Positions 1-9,771 of a stretch of 32,156 nt of DNA are shown here, piece after piece. Under the pieces are notes generated by a model, which saw only the letters and a program-made list of their open reading frames with translations, was not told the origin of the DNA and searched no databases. A program made the translations under genes and the position numbers. The stretch is from an uncultured Mucilaginibacter sp. (GTDB lineage Bacteria; Bacteroidota; Bacteroidia; Sphingobacteriales; Sphingobacteriaceae), in assembly GCA_903887275.1 (NCBI GenBank), contig CAISPD010000097.1, positions 1 to 32,156 of the forward strand, read 5' to 3'. How positions within the stretch are numbered: the stretch's first letter is position 1; every line of letters starts with the position of its first letter.

Positions 1-2175
1 GCTGTAATAGGGGCGGGGTAATTGACGATCATCATACACCTCCTTAAACTTAGCTTCTACCAAATGCTCCAGTTTATACTCCCTGATATATTTTTCGCAT
101 TGCTGGTCGATAGCAGCATTCATGAAATAGCCAAGCAACATGGGTGCCGGACCATTGATGGTCATAGATACCGAAGTAGAAGCGCTGCAAAGATCAAATC
201 CCGAATAAAGTTTTTTGGCATCATCCAGGGTAGCGATGCTAACACCCGAGTTACCGATCTTGCCATAAATATCGGGCCGCGTATGCGGGTCCTCGCCGTA
301 AAGAGTTACCGAATCAAATGCGGTTGAAAGCCGGTGCGCCGATTGCCCCAGAGATACGTAATGGAATCGCTTGTTTGTCCGTTCAGGACCGCCTTCGCCA
401 GCAAACATCCGTGTTGGGTCCTCGCCTTCGCGTTTGATCGGAAATACCCCGGCTGCATACGGAAACTCGCCGGGTAAATTTTCAGTGAGTAGCCAGCGCA
501 GCACATCACCCCAGGCTTCATACCTTGGCAGAGATATCTTAGGTATCTTTAATTGAGAAAGAGAGGTGTAAAAAAGTGGTTGCCTGATCTCTTTATCACG
601 TACTTTGTAGATAAAATTTTCGGCTTTGTAGGTTTTAACCGTTTCTGGCCACACGGCTAACAAGCGCTTGCATTCCGGGTGAAGGTGGGCTTCCAAACTA
701 CTATAAAGCTTCTCTAGTTCTGTTTTAAATTCTTTGGAGCTGCCACTTTCAAGGCTCAAAACACCCCGGATGTTAAACAGCTGCTGCGCTATCTTACATT
801 GCTCATTTACCCATTCATCATAAGTCTTACTGCTCTCTGCTATTTCGGCCAGGTACCTGTTTCTGTCTGGTGGAATGATGAATAATTTCTCGGATTCGCC
901 TGCGTGTAAATTTCGCTGGCCTGATGTTCCCACAAAAAGATCGACACCCGTTTTAACATTGATGGTTTTCATCAAAGCTTCAAACAAGGTATTCATCCCG
1001 GGATCGTTGAATTGTGATGCCATGGTGCCAAATACCGGTAAGTCTTCGTCTTTGGCCTCAAATAACTGGTGGTTGCGTTTGTATTGTTTACGCACATCAC
1101 GGATGGCATCCAATGCTCCGCGTTTGTCGAATTTATTCAAGGCAACGATATCGGCAAAATCCAGCATGTCGATCTTTTCCAGCTGGGTTGCAGCACCAAA
1201 CTCCGGCGTCATCACATACAGTGAAACATCGCAATAATCTGTGATCATCGTGTCCGATTGTCCGATCCCCGATGTCTCTACGATCACCAGGTCGAAACCT
1301 GCTGCCTTACAAATGTCAATCGATTCCTGCACATATTTTGATAATGCAAGATTTGCCTGACGTGTAGCCAGCGACCTCATGTACACCCGCGGATTATTGA
1401 TTGCATTCATCCGGATACGGTCTCCCAGCAATGCACCACCCGTTTTGCGTTTAGATGGGTCGACTGAAATTATCGCTACCGTTTTACTGGTTTCTTTCAA
1501 AAATCTTCTTACCAGTTCATCAACAAGTGACGATTTGCCTGCACCTCCGGTACCAGTTATACCCAGCACCGGTGCCTCGCCTAAATCGTCTCCGGGGGTG
1601 AGTGCTCCAACGCCCTTTTGCTTTGAAGAGATGCCGGGGGAAAGGCGGTCATTCTCAGCCAATGTTATCAGCGTTCCGATAGCTTTGGGGTCTTTGTCTG
1701 CCAAATGCTTTAATTCGCCATTGAGATGTGATACGGTGACGAAATCACAGGCCTGCATCATTTCATTGATCATCCCCTGTAAACCCATACGGCGACCGTC
1801 GTCGGGTGAAAAGATGCGGGCAATACCATAGTCCTGCAGCACTTTGATCTCCTGCGGCAAAATCACACCACCACCTCCGCCAAATATTTTGATATGACCA
1901 GCGCCCCGTTCAGCCAGCAGATCGTGCATGTATTTGAAGTATTCGATATGCCCGCCCTGATAGGAGGTAAGAGCGATGCCCTGTACATCTTCCTGTATAG
2001 CGCAATTGACCACTTCTTCTACCGAACGGTTATGCCCCAGGTGAATGACCTCAGCACCGGACGACTGTAAGATGCGCCGCATGATATTGATCGTGGCATC
2101 ATGCCCGTCGAACAGCGAAGCTGCTGTAACAAAGCGGACCTTGTTTTTAGCCTGGTAGGGAGCGATGGTTTCCAT
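1..2175 (-). CDS. icmF: Fused isobutyryl-CoA mutase / MeaB-like GTPase (IcmF), 5' (N-terminal) part; continues past the left edge
   Basis: Read by hand on the minus strand from ATG at 2175: [82 protein letters not shown] (B12-binding), then [20 protein letters not shown]-loop and [20 protein letters not shown] (MeaB-type G domain), then the start of the mutase domain. Open to position 1. Confidence 0.93.
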   Translation of the reverse strand, partial: METIAPYQAKNKVRFVTAASLFDGHDATINIMRRILQSSGAEVIHLGHNRSVEEVVNCAIQEDVQGIALTSYQGGHIEYFKYMHDLLAERGAGHIKIFGGGGGVILPQEIKVLQDYGIARIFSPDDGRRMGLQGMINEMMQACDFVTVSHLNGELKHLADKDPKAIGTLITLAENDRLSPGISSKQKGVGALTPGDDLGEAPVLGITGTGGAGKSSLVDELVRRFLKETSKTVAIISVDPSKRKTGGALLGDRIRMNAINNPRVYMRSLATRQANLALSKYVQESIDICKAAGFDLVIVETSGIGQSDTMITDYCDVSLYVMTPEFGAATQLEKIDMLDFADIVALNKFDKRGALDAIRDVRKQYKRNHQLFEAKDEDLPVFGTMASQFNDPGMNTLFEALMKTINVKTGVDLFVGTSGQRNLHAGESEKLFIIPPDRNRYLAEIAESSKTYDEWVNEQCKIAQQLFNIRGVLSLESGSSKEFKTELEKLYSSLEAHLHPECKRLLAVWPETVKTYKAENFIYKVRDKEIRQPLFYTSLSQLKIPKISLPRYEAWGDVLRWLLTENLPGEFPYAAGVFPIKREGEDPTRMFAGEGGPERTNKRFHYVSLGQSAHRLSTAFDSVTLYGEDPHTRPDIYGKIGNSGVSIATLDDAKKLYSGFDLCSASTSVSMTINGPAPMLLGYFMNAAIDQQCEKYIREYKLEHLVEAKFKEVYDDRQLPRPYYS

Positions 2176-2191
2176 TGGTGGAATTTTACTA

Positions 2192-2199
2192 CAAAACTA
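2192..2199 (-). promoter_or_regulatory. Candidate -7 element (TAGTTTTG) for icmF
   Basis: Minus strand TAGTTTTG matches the Bacteroidetes TAnnTTTG consensus, 16 bp upstream of the icmF ATG; no good -33 TTTG seen. Confidence 0.4.
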
Positions 2200-2216
2200 A
2201 ACAAAATGTTCTACTG

Positions 2217-2230
2217 CTATGCATGCATAG
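2217..2230. repeat. Perfect 14-bp palindrome CTATGCATGCATAG
   Basis: Sequence equals its own reverse complement; intergenic, upstream of icmF. Confidence 0.6.
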
Positions 2231-2359
2231 GTTTAGGGAATATTTTGTGATAACAGACAGGTGCCCAGGATTGATTTCGGACTTAAAGAGTGCCGACGTC
2301 ACTTATAGGCCGGTGCTTTCAGGTTCCTGGGTTGTTCGTTTCGGCCGATCATAAAAACG

Positions 2360-2367
2360 TATATTTG
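2360..2367 (+). promoter_or_regulatory. Candidate -7 element (TATATTTG) for the radical SAM gene
   Basis: Matches TAnnTTTG about 35 bp upstream of the start. Confidence 0.45.
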
Positions 2368-2401
2368 CCCTATATATTAAGGTAACTATAAAAGCAAATC
2401 A

Positions 2402-3343
2402 TTGGAATCACTTTTACAACAAGGTATAAAGGGCTACAACAACTACGGGGCATGGCTGCGCGAAAAATATAAGGGCGAGCGCGTGTTCAAAGTAATAGTT
2501 GACGGTGGCTTTACTTGTCCTAACCGCGATGGTTCCAAAGGGTATGGAGGTTGTACCTATTGCAATGTTGATTCCTTTACGCCCAGCGTTTCCCGTCAGG
2601 AACCTAACCTGCGCGAGCAGGTGATCAAAGGCATGGAGCGTGCAATCAAGGGTAATAAGGCAGATAAATTTATCATTTACTTTCAGCCCAATACCAATAC
2701 CTATGCCCCGGCCCATTACCTGAAAATGCTATACGACGAGGCTTTAAGTATCAATACTGAAAATATTGTCGGCCTGTCGGTAGGTACCCGCCCGGATTGT
2801 ATCGATGCGGAAAAAATAGCACTACTTGAATGCTATACCGATCGTTTTGATGTCGACCTGGAAATGGGCATGGAGTCGATCTATAACGAAACGCTGGGAC
2901 AGATCAACCGCGGCTGTACACATGACGATTTAGTAAATACACTCGGCCTGTTAAAAAACAGCCCGCTTGATGTTTGCGTGCATACCATATTCGGTTTTCC
3001 CTGGGAAACAAAGGAAATGATGTTAAAGTATGCTGCCGAGATCAACCGTTTTCCGCAGATCAAATTTGTTAAATTCCATCACCTGCATATTGTTGAAGGA
3101 TCGGTAATGGGTGTTAAATACAAAAGAGCACCTTTTAAACTGTTTACCTTGCCCGAATACGCCGATTTCCTTTGCGAATTATTACCCCTAGTTCGTCCCG
3201 ACGTGGTTATTCAGCGCTTATTCGGACTGTCAGATATGGATCTGCTCATCGCTCCCAATTGGGGTCTCAAAAAATCGGAGATACAACATTATATTGACAA
3301 AACGATCGCAGACAGGGGTGTGATACAAGGATCGGCCCTTTGA
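2402..3343 (+). CDS. TIGR01212-family (YhcC-like) radical SAM protein
   Basis: 313 aa, TTG start; FTCPNRDGSKGYGGCTYCNVDSF radical SAM Cys cluster characteristic of the family. Confidence 0.9.
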   Translation: MESLLQQGIKGYNNYGAWLREKYKGERVFKVIVDGGFTCPNRDGSKGYGGCTYCNVDSFTPSVSRQEPNLREQVIKGMERAIKGNKADKFIIYFQPNTNTYAPAHYLKMLYDEALSINTENIVGLSVGTRPDCIDAEKIALLECYTDRFDVDLEMGMESIYNETLGQINRGCTHDDLVNTLGLLKNSPLDVCVHTIFGFPWETKEMMLKYAAEINRFPQIKFVKFHHLHIVEGSVMGVKYKRAPFKLFTLPEYADFLCELLPLVRPDVVIQRLFGLSDMDLLIAPNWGLKKSEIQHYIDKTIADRGVIQGSAL

Positions 3344-3516
3344 AGTTAAAATTGCATCGGTTTGTAAATCCATTCTACTACCTGCGTCCCGCCATCCACC
3401 CTCCGCCCCGCACCAACCGCTCCCCGCTTTAAGATAATTTATTTATTATTGTTTAAAATTAACCCTTTCCAAACCAAAAGGTAAAAGGGACGTAAAACGC
3501 GATAAAGCAACAGATT

Positions 3517-4722
3517 TTGTCACAAAGAGCGCAGCAAAATTACATACCCGCACTTACTGGTGTCCGCGCATTAGCCGCCTACCTGGTATTCATTTCACAT
3601 TATGAATACACCTTCGACAAAAGCTTTCCTCATTTTATCCAGCGATTTTTCTTCGAGTTTCATATCGGGGTAACCATCTTTTTTGTGTTATCAGGCTTTC
3701 TGATAGCCTTCAGATATTACGATAATTTTGAGCTGACAAAAGACTGGTTCAAACAATACCTTAAAAACCGGGTAGCACGTATTTACCCGATGTATTTTCT
3801 AATAACTGCAGGAGCGTTCATTGCCTATTACTTTAGCCGCGATCCCTCGGTAATACAGGGTTTTCCCAGTGCAATTGCCCTGTTCTTTATGCATATTACA
3901 TTTGTTCGCGGGTTCTTCCATGATCTTGTATTTACCGGTGTTGCTCAAGGATGGTCGCTTACAGTTGAAGAGTGTTTTTACTTTTCGGCACCTGTTATTT
4001 TTTATTTCATACATCGCCATAGTAAGTATTACCTGCAAATACTATCTATCACCGGCTTTGGTTTTTTAATGGTGCTGATCTTCCGCAATATCCATTGGTA
4101 TGGTTTTTTCGGCAATTTTACTTTTATGATGCTGTATACCTTTTTCGGGCGCTGCTTTGAGTTTTTTGTCGGTATCAAACTGGCATTGATGATCAGGCAG
4201 CAGGGCTTTCACCGGAGCAATAAATTGAAGTTTACCTATATCGGCTTTATGTTCATTTTCTTTTGCGTTTGGCTGATGTCACTGCTGCCGGTACCACAAG
4301 GCTGGACGGCTGGCTTGCATAACCCGCTGGGTATCGTTGTTAATAATTACCTGCTATCTATAGCTATTGCAACGTTCTTTTATGGCATTATTACGGAGCC
4401 GACGGCTATGAAGAAAGTATTGGCCACACCATTTGTTGAATTGCTGGGTAAAAGCTCATATATTTTCTACCTGATTCACCTGGGGTATATTTATGGATTT
4501 ATTTACAAAGCCACTAACTGGTTGAATGATAAAACATTTACTTTGTATGACAGATGGGGGCTCGACTGGCATTCGCCTTTTGAGTATGAATGGATAAATA
4601 TTATTTATGCATTTATCGTTTTAAATGTGCTGTCTGTGATTTTATTTAAATTTATTGAGGAACCTTTTAATCTGTTTATCCGTAAATCGGATTTCCTGAT
4701 CAAGGCTAAACAAAAGCTATAA
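3517..4722 (+). CDS. Acyltransferase-3 family membrane protein (OafA/YrhL-like)
   Basis: 401 aa, TTG start; IPALTGVRALAAYLVFISHYE N-terminus, about 10 hydrophobic segments, WSLTVEECFYF motif. Confidence 0.9.
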   Translation: MSQRAQQNYIPALTGVRALAAYLVFISHYEYTFDKSFPHFIQRFFFEFHIGVTIFFVLSGFLIAFRYYDNFELTKDWFKQYLKNRVARIYPMYFLITAGAFIAYYFSRDPSVIQGFPSAIALFFMHITFVRGFFHDLVFTGVAQGWSLTVEECFYFSAPVIFYFIHRHSKYYLQILSITGFGFLMVLIFRNIHWYGFFGNFTFMMLYTFFGRCFEFFVGIKLALMIRQQGFHRSNKLKFTYIGFMFIFFCVWLMSLLPVPQGWTAGLHNPLGIVVNNYLLSIAIATFFYGIITEPTAMKKVLATPFVELLGKSSYIFYLIHLGYIYGFIYKATNWLNDKTFTLYDRWGLDWHSPFEYEWINIIYAFIVLNVLSVILFKFIEEPFNLFIRKSDFLIKAKQKL

Positions 4723-4729
4723 ACCTGGT

Positions 4730-6070
4730 ATGTCTGCTATATCAAAAAACAAAACTGATAACAAGCTTCTATTGGCGTTAGCATTGCTGGCAATTTTGCC
4801 GGTTATGCTTGTTTCTTCAGGAAAGGCACAGGCCAAAAAGATCGCTGGTGACAATGCAGATGTAAGTACCGAGGTAGTGGCTCATGACGCAGATGCTATA
4901 TTTAGCAGCAAAGCTTTTTTTACATTCTCGGTAAGTAATAAACTTGACGCCGAACAGGCTGGCACGGTAGGCTATGTTGTAACAACCGAAAAAGGAGAGC
5001 GGGTAGCAGAAAATAGCCTGAAGGTTAATATAGCCGCAAATTCAAACAAGGATATAGATTTCGAAGTACCGGCTTTGGCACCGGGTTTTTATAAGATCAA
5101 TTTTATGATCAACGTATCAGATTATGATGATACAACCCGCCGGGCCTTTGGTATCAGGCCGAAAGAGATACAGTCGCAATATCCGCGCCCCGCCGATTTT
5201 GACGAATTCTGGCAAAAAGCCAAAGATGATCTGGCCAGGGTTAAACCAAACTTTAAATTAGTACCCGTGCCTAAAAAAAGCACTGCAGATCGTAATGTTT
5301 TTGAGATTCAAATGCAGTCGCTGGATAATTATACGATCAAAGGCTGGTTAACAGTACCCAAAACCAAAAACCCTCACCGAAAATTTGCGGTATTGCTGGG
5401 TTTGCCCGGTTATCAGGTGGACCTTGATCCGATAGTCGGTTCAGATGATGACCTTGCTATCATTACCTTAAATACCCGTGGGCAGGGCACGAGCAGGGGG
5501 CCTATTGATACCCGTCGTGATGAATTTATCTCATACAAACTCGAAGACAAAGAACGGTATGTAATGCGGGGTGTGATCATGGATTGCGTGCGTGCTATTG
5601 ATTTTGTGTACTCACAGCCAAATTTGATCCATGATAATATCCTGGTCTCGGGTGGAAGCATGGGAGGCTATCTGGCACTGGCAGTGGCTGGTTTAGACAA
5701 TCGGGTTAGCCTTTGTTCGGCACAGAACCCTATTTTATGCGATATTCGTGGTTTGGTAAATGAGGTTGAATGGCCAATTACCAGCATTAAAAAATATATT
5801 GCTACACAGCCAGGGTTAACCTTAGATAAGGTACTCAGCAATCTTGATTATTACGATGGCAAAAACTTTGCGCAGCATATAAACGCACCAACATTGATAG
5901 GCATCGGGCTGCTGGATCCGTTTGCTCCGCCAAATAATGAATACGCTACTTTTAATCTGATACCGGGAAAAAAGAAGATCATGGTATTCAAGAACCTTGC
6001 ACACGAGATCAGCGGGAAATACAAAGAATGGGAAGGACGTTGGATGCGCGATACTTTTGCACTATTTTAA
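4730..6070 (+). CDS. Secreted acetylxylan esterase / cephalosporin-C deacetylase (AXE1) family alpha/beta hydrolase
   Basis: 446 aa; signal peptide, extra N-terminal beta-rich domain, RPADFDEFWQKAKDDL, GGSMGG nucleophile elbow, GLLDPFAPPNNEY acid and KNLAHE histidine regions. Confidence 0.87.
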   Translation: MSAISKNKTDNKLLLALALLAILPVMLVSSGKAQAKKIAGDNADVSTEVVAHDADAIFSSKAFFTFSVSNKLDAEQAGTVGYVVTTEKGERVAENSLKVNIAANSNKDIDFEVPALAPGFYKINFMINVSDYDDTTRRAFGIRPKEIQSQYPRPADFDEFWQKAKDDLARVKPNFKLVPVPKKSTADRNVFEIQMQSLDNYTIKGWLTVPKTKNPHRKFAVLLGLPGYQVDLDPIVGSDDDLAIITLNTRGQGTSRGPIDTRRDEFISYKLEDKERYVMRGVIMDCVRAIDFVYSQPNLIHDNILVSGGSMGGYLALAVAGLDNRVSLCSAQNPILCDIRGLVNEVEWPITSIKKYIATQPGLTLDKVLSNLDYYDGKNFAQHINAPTLIGIGLLDPFAPPNNEYATFNLIPGKKKIMVFKNLAHEISGKYKEWEGRWMRDTFALF

Positions 6071-6073
6071 CAG

Positions 6074-6928
6074 ATGATCATGAAGTTTTACAAAGCTCCT
6101 ATTAAATACCTGATCGCTGTTACAAGTATTATCTTTTTAGTACAGCAAAAAAGCCTGGCTGATGGATTTCCACTTCGGCCGGGGCGTTTGTTATTAAACC
6201 CCTCTGTCAGTTACTTTTTTGCGAACAAGGGTTGGGACTCATTACGTGCACTTCGGGCTTTTCCGGCCAATGGTCAGTTTACTTCTACCACCTTTACCCT
6301 TTCTGCGGAATATGGGATTAGCCGCCGCTGGAGCGTGGTTGCCTTAATGCCTTACGTAAGCAATACTTACCAGCAAACAGGCTATTCCAGCAGTAACCGT
6401 GGGTTAACCGATCTGGAGACCGGTATACGCTATTATCTGGCTAATATCAACTATATCTACTACTTTATGCTGCAGGGTACGGTTATCACACCTATGTATG
6501 TCAATAACCCGGGGCTGGGCTATGGCCTTACCGGTGCTGAATTAAAGCTATCATTTGCAGGTAGCGGCCACCTTTTTGGAGCTAATGATTATTTTACCAT
6601 AGAAGATGGTGTCCGCCAATATTTTGGCACACAAGGCCCATGGCAAGATCGCTACAGCGCTACTTTTGGCCTTTCGCTCGACAAAAAATTTAAAAACCAG
6701 ATTTCCGTATCCTTTGGAGGGTTTTACTCGGTCAGCGATTTCAAGAAATTTAATGTTAACCCGGCGCTCGATAAGAATTTTGCATTTAACCAGGTATCGC
6801 TCAGTTATGGTCACGCCTTCAGCAAGGAGTTTTCAGTATTTGTAAGTGGCGGAACCTTTGTTAACGGGCGCAATACCGGCGATGGATCGAGCGTATCCTT
6901 ATCATTAATTTTAAGACCATTTAAATAA
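6074..6928 (+). CDS. Putative outer-membrane beta-barrel / transporter protein
   Basis: 284 aa; N-terminal signal, alternating amphipathic strands (e.g. QISVSFGGFYSVSDF, VSLSYGHAFSKEFSVFVSGGTFV). Confidence 0.7.
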   Translation: MIMKFYKAPIKYLIAVTSIIFLVQQKSLADGFPLRPGRLLLNPSVSYFFANKGWDSLRALRAFPANGQFTSTTFTLSAEYGISRRWSVVALMPYVSNTYQQTGYSSSNRGLTDLETGIRYYLANINYIYYFMLQGTVITPMYVNNPGLGYGLTGAELKLSFAGSGHLFGANDYFTIEDGVRQYFGTQGPWQDRYSATFGLSLDKKFKNQISVSFGGFYSVSDFKKFNVNPALDKNFAFNQVSLSYGHAFSKEFSVFVSGGTFVNGRNTGDGSSVSLSLILRPFK

Positions 6929-6943
6929 AAGGCAGCCAGGGCT

Positions 6944-8971
6944 ATGAACAGGATATTGATCTTATTTTTCATTTTACCTTTTTATTGCGCTGCGCAGTCT
7001 GCTGATAGCTATATACAAAGCGGAAATAATAAAGCAAATAAAAAAGATTACCGTGGAGCTATTGCTGATTTTACCAGAGCTATAGAGCTGGATGGGAGCA
7101 AGTCAAAGGCTTATTTCTATCGTGGCAATGCTTATACCAATATTCAGGATAACGCAGGCGCCATTAAAGACTACACCAAAACCATCGAGCTCGATCCTAA
7201 AAACACCAATGCTTATTTTTACCGTGCCGATGCTTACAACGCCATCAAAGCTTACAAAAATGCAATAACCGACTTCAATCAGGCTATTGCCATGAACCCG
7301 CATAATGCGGATATGTATCATTACCGCGCCAATGCAAAATCAAATACCGGCGACTTTGAAGGTGCCCTGGCTGATTTTAACAGCGCATTAAAAATTACCC
7401 CAAATGATCCGCAATTGTATGAGTACCGCGGGGTCACCAAAAGTAATTTAAATGATTACAAGGGAGCTGTTGAAGATTATGATATTGCAGTACGTTTAGA
7501 TCCCAACAACTCGGATCTGATCTATTATCGTGCTAATGCTAAGGGAAACCTGGGAGATAATAAAGGGGCCATTGCCGATTTTTCCCGGGCTATCAGCCTT
7601 AATCCAGGTAATGTGGAAGCTATTTTTTACCGTGCTAATGCGGAAGTGAATATCGGGCTGTACCCTGCCGCTATCGCCGACTATAAACGTACGGTAGAAC
7701 TGGCTCCTCAAACTCATAATGCCTACAAATATTTGGCACAGGCATTGGGTCATGAAAAAGACAGAGCGGCGGCACTTGCGTATTTTGGCAATAAAATAAA
7801 AAAGGATACCAATAATGCAGCTTTTTACTTGTACGATGGTATTGTAAGAAGTAATCAGGATGATAAACCAGGCGCTTTAGTTGATTTTGACCGGTCGATC
7901 CAGTTAGACAATAAAAGCTCTGATGCCTATCAAAACCGCTCAGATGCAAAATCCGGCCTGAAAAGGTATGTAGAAGCAAAGGAGGATGCTAACCAGGCCA
8001 TTAAGCTTGATGCAGCTAATAGCTATGCTTACATTTCACTTGCGCGCGCCAAATATGGCTTGCTGGATACAGCCGGTGCATTAAAAGAACTCGATAAAGC
8101 TGTCGGCATCAATTTAAAAAATGATTACGCCTATGCTATTCGCGGTGATATTAAAATGGACCAGCATAAATACGAAGAAGCATTGGCTGACTACGAAAGA
8201 TCTGTTCAATATGCTCCTGGAAATGCCGGGTACTATTTGCGACGTTTAACGGCTCGTATACAGACTGGCGACCGAAAAGGAGCGCTTGCCGATTATAATA
8301 AGCTGATGGATATGGATGCTGATGATATTGCGCTATACCTGAAGCTTGGCCGCACTTTGATTGATGGCAAATTTTACAGCGAAGCCCTGGCCCTGTTTAA
8401 CAAGATGATTTCGAAAGATGCAGGGAACGCCCGATATTTTCTGTACCGGGGTATTGCTAAACAAAACCTGGGCAATATCAATGAGGCCATAGCCGACTAT
8501 GATAAAGCTATTGATATTTTACCGAACCTGGTTGAAGCCTTTGACAATCGTGGGAATGCTAAATTTTCACGTGGTGATATTGAGGGCGCATTGAAGGATA
8601 TCAATATGGCTATCAGCATTAAGGAAGATGATGACCAGGCCTATTTTTTCCGGGCCAATATCCGGATGATCCAGAAAAACTATCAGGGGGCCATTGATGA
8701 TTATAATTCAGCATTGTACATCAGCCTTGATAACATTAAGGTTTATGGCTACCGGGGCTACGCCGAAAGCTTCCTGCCAGAATATACAGCACAATACAAA
8801 GCTGATTTCATTGAGGCCATAAAACTGCAGCCTAAAAACGATTTTGTCTATTACCTCCGTGGCCTGGCCAAGTTCAACCAAAAAGATAATTCAGCTTGTG
8901 CCGATCTGAATAAGGCAATTGAATTAGGATCGATGGAAGCAAAGGATGCAGTAAAGAAGTATTGCCGGTAA
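6944..8971 (+). CDS. Large secreted/exported tetratricopeptide-repeat protein
   Basis: 675 aa; signal peptide then about 19 consecutive 34-aa TPR units (e.g. SKAYFYRGNAYTNIQDNAGAIKDYTKTIELDPKN). Confidence 0.9.
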   Translation: MNRILILFFILPFYCAAQSADSYIQSGNNKANKKDYRGAIADFTRAIELDGSKSKAYFYRGNAYTNIQDNAGAIKDYTKTIELDPKNTNAYFYRADAYNAIKAYKNAITDFNQAIAMNPHNADMYHYRANAKSNTGDFEGALADFNSALKITPNDPQLYEYRGVTKSNLNDYKGAVEDYDIAVRLDPNNSDLIYYRANAKGNLGDNKGAIADFSRAISLNPGNVEAIFYRANAEVNIGLYPAAIADYKRTVELAPQTHNAYKYLAQALGHEKDRAAALAYFGNKIKKDTNNAAFYLYDGIVRSNQDDKPGALVDFDRSIQLDNKSSDAYQNRSDAKSGLKRYVEAKEDANQAIKLDAANSYAYISLARAKYGLLDTAGALKELDKAVGINLKNDYAYAIRGDIKMDQHKYEEALADYERSVQYAPGNAGYYLRRLTARIQTGDRKGALADYNKLMDMDADDIALYLKLGRTLIDGKFYSEALALFNKMISKDAGNARYFLYRGIAKQNLGNINEAIADYDKAIDILPNLVEAFDNRGNAKFSRGDIEGALKDINMAISIKEDDDQAYFFRANIRMIQKNYQGAIDDYNSALYISLDNIKVYGYRGYAESFLPEYTAQYKADFIEAIKLQPKNDFVYYLRGLAKFNQKDNSACADLNKAIELGSMEAKDAVKKYCR

Positions 8972-8992
8972 GATATACTGCAATAAAAAGCC

Positions 8993-9352
8993 TCAGTACG
9001 CCTGTATCAATATTTCCGCAGGAATATGTAAAACAGCGTTCAGTTTGCGAATCATTGCTAAACTCAGTTTTCTTTTGCCAGACAATATCTCTGATTTTCG
9101 TGAACGAAAGCCAAGAATATCGCCCAATTCCTTTTCGGAAATACCCATTTGATCAAGCCGGAATTTTATGGCGTCAATCGGATTTGGCGAGGGGACAGGG
9201 TAATGTGCTTTTTCATAAGTGCTTACAAGTATGCTCAATACTTCCAACTCATCGGATGCCGCAGACCCTTCAATGATATCACCTTGCATCAGTTCATAAA
9301 CACGGGCAAGGCTAGATTGATATTCTTCCTCGTTCTTAATGGGTTTTAACAT
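8993..9352 (-). CDS. higA: HigA-type antitoxin, HTH/XRE domain
   Basis: 119 aa; IDAIKFRLDQMGISEKELGDILGFRSRKSEILSGKRKLSLAMIRKLNAVLHIPAEIL helix-turn-helix; directly downstream of the HigB-like ORF. Confidence 0.87.
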   Translation of the reverse strand: MLKPIKNEEEYQSSLARVYELMQGDIIEGSAASDELEVLSILVSTYEKAHYPVPSPNPIDAIKFRLDQMGISEKELGDILGFRSRKSEILSGKRKLSLAMIRKLNAVLHIPAEILIQAY

Positions 9353-9647
9353 AACTTATAATTTTAGCATCAATGTTATCATATTGTTTATGAGTGCCAA
9401 ACCAAACTACAAAAACAATTTTTAAGCGATATTCAATATCCACGATCAAACGGTAACTGTTACCATGTATATTAAAAACGACTCGTTTATTATTCAGTAT
9501 TGAAGCATTCCGATATTGTTCTTTAAGTTCATTCGGATTGTTCCATTCAGCTGTTATTGCTTCCTCATACCAGCTAAACAGTGCATGTTCTGCCTGATGA
9601 AATTCGGCCGCATAATCTTTTAAGGTTTTTACTGCTATTACACGCAT
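9336..9647 (-). CDS. higB: HigB-type RelE-like toxin (HigB_toxin family)
   Basis: YRNASILNNKRVVFNIHGNSYRLIVDIEYRLKIVFVVWFGTHKQYDNIDA is the HigB_toxin signature. The listed ORF starts at 9668; I prefer MRVIAVKTL at 9647 because the upstream part overlaps the promoter/operator. Overlaps higA by 17 bp. Confidence 0.87.
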   Translation of the reverse strand: MRVIAVKTLKDYAAEFHQAEHALFSWYEEAITAEWNNPNELKEQYRNASILNNKRVVFNIHGNSYRLIVDIEYRLKIVFVVWFGTHKQYDNIDAKIISYVKTH

Positions 9648-9665
9648 GTATAGTGCAAATATAAA

Positions 9666-9692
9666 CAAACGTTACCAAATTGGTAACGTTTG
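9666..9692. promoter_or_regulatory. Palindromic putative HigBA operator CAAACGTTACCAA-A-TTGGTAACGTTTG
   Basis: Perfect 13-bp inverted repeat with 1-nt centre, 19 bp upstream of the higB ATG and just upstream of a TATATTTG -7 element on the minus strand. Confidence 0.8.
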
Positions 9693-9771
9693 TCAGTAGA
9701 AATTTTCGCGAATGCGAAAGCTTTCCCGGGGGCCCTAAAATATATAGATTTACATTTTAAATAAAACCATA

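Noticed and set aside
875-1831. Plus-strand ORFs of 120, 76 and 150 aa within the first 2 kb
   Set aside because: Antisense to the clearly coding icmF frame; low-quality compositions without domains.
6944-8971. Possible CRISPR or DNA-level tandem array because of 102-nt periodicity
   Set aside because: Periodicity is at protein level (TPR), DNA units are too divergent and are coding.
8962-9349. Plus-strand ORFs 8962-9276 and 9149-9349
   Set aside because: Overlap higA antisense; higA has a convincing HTH domain.
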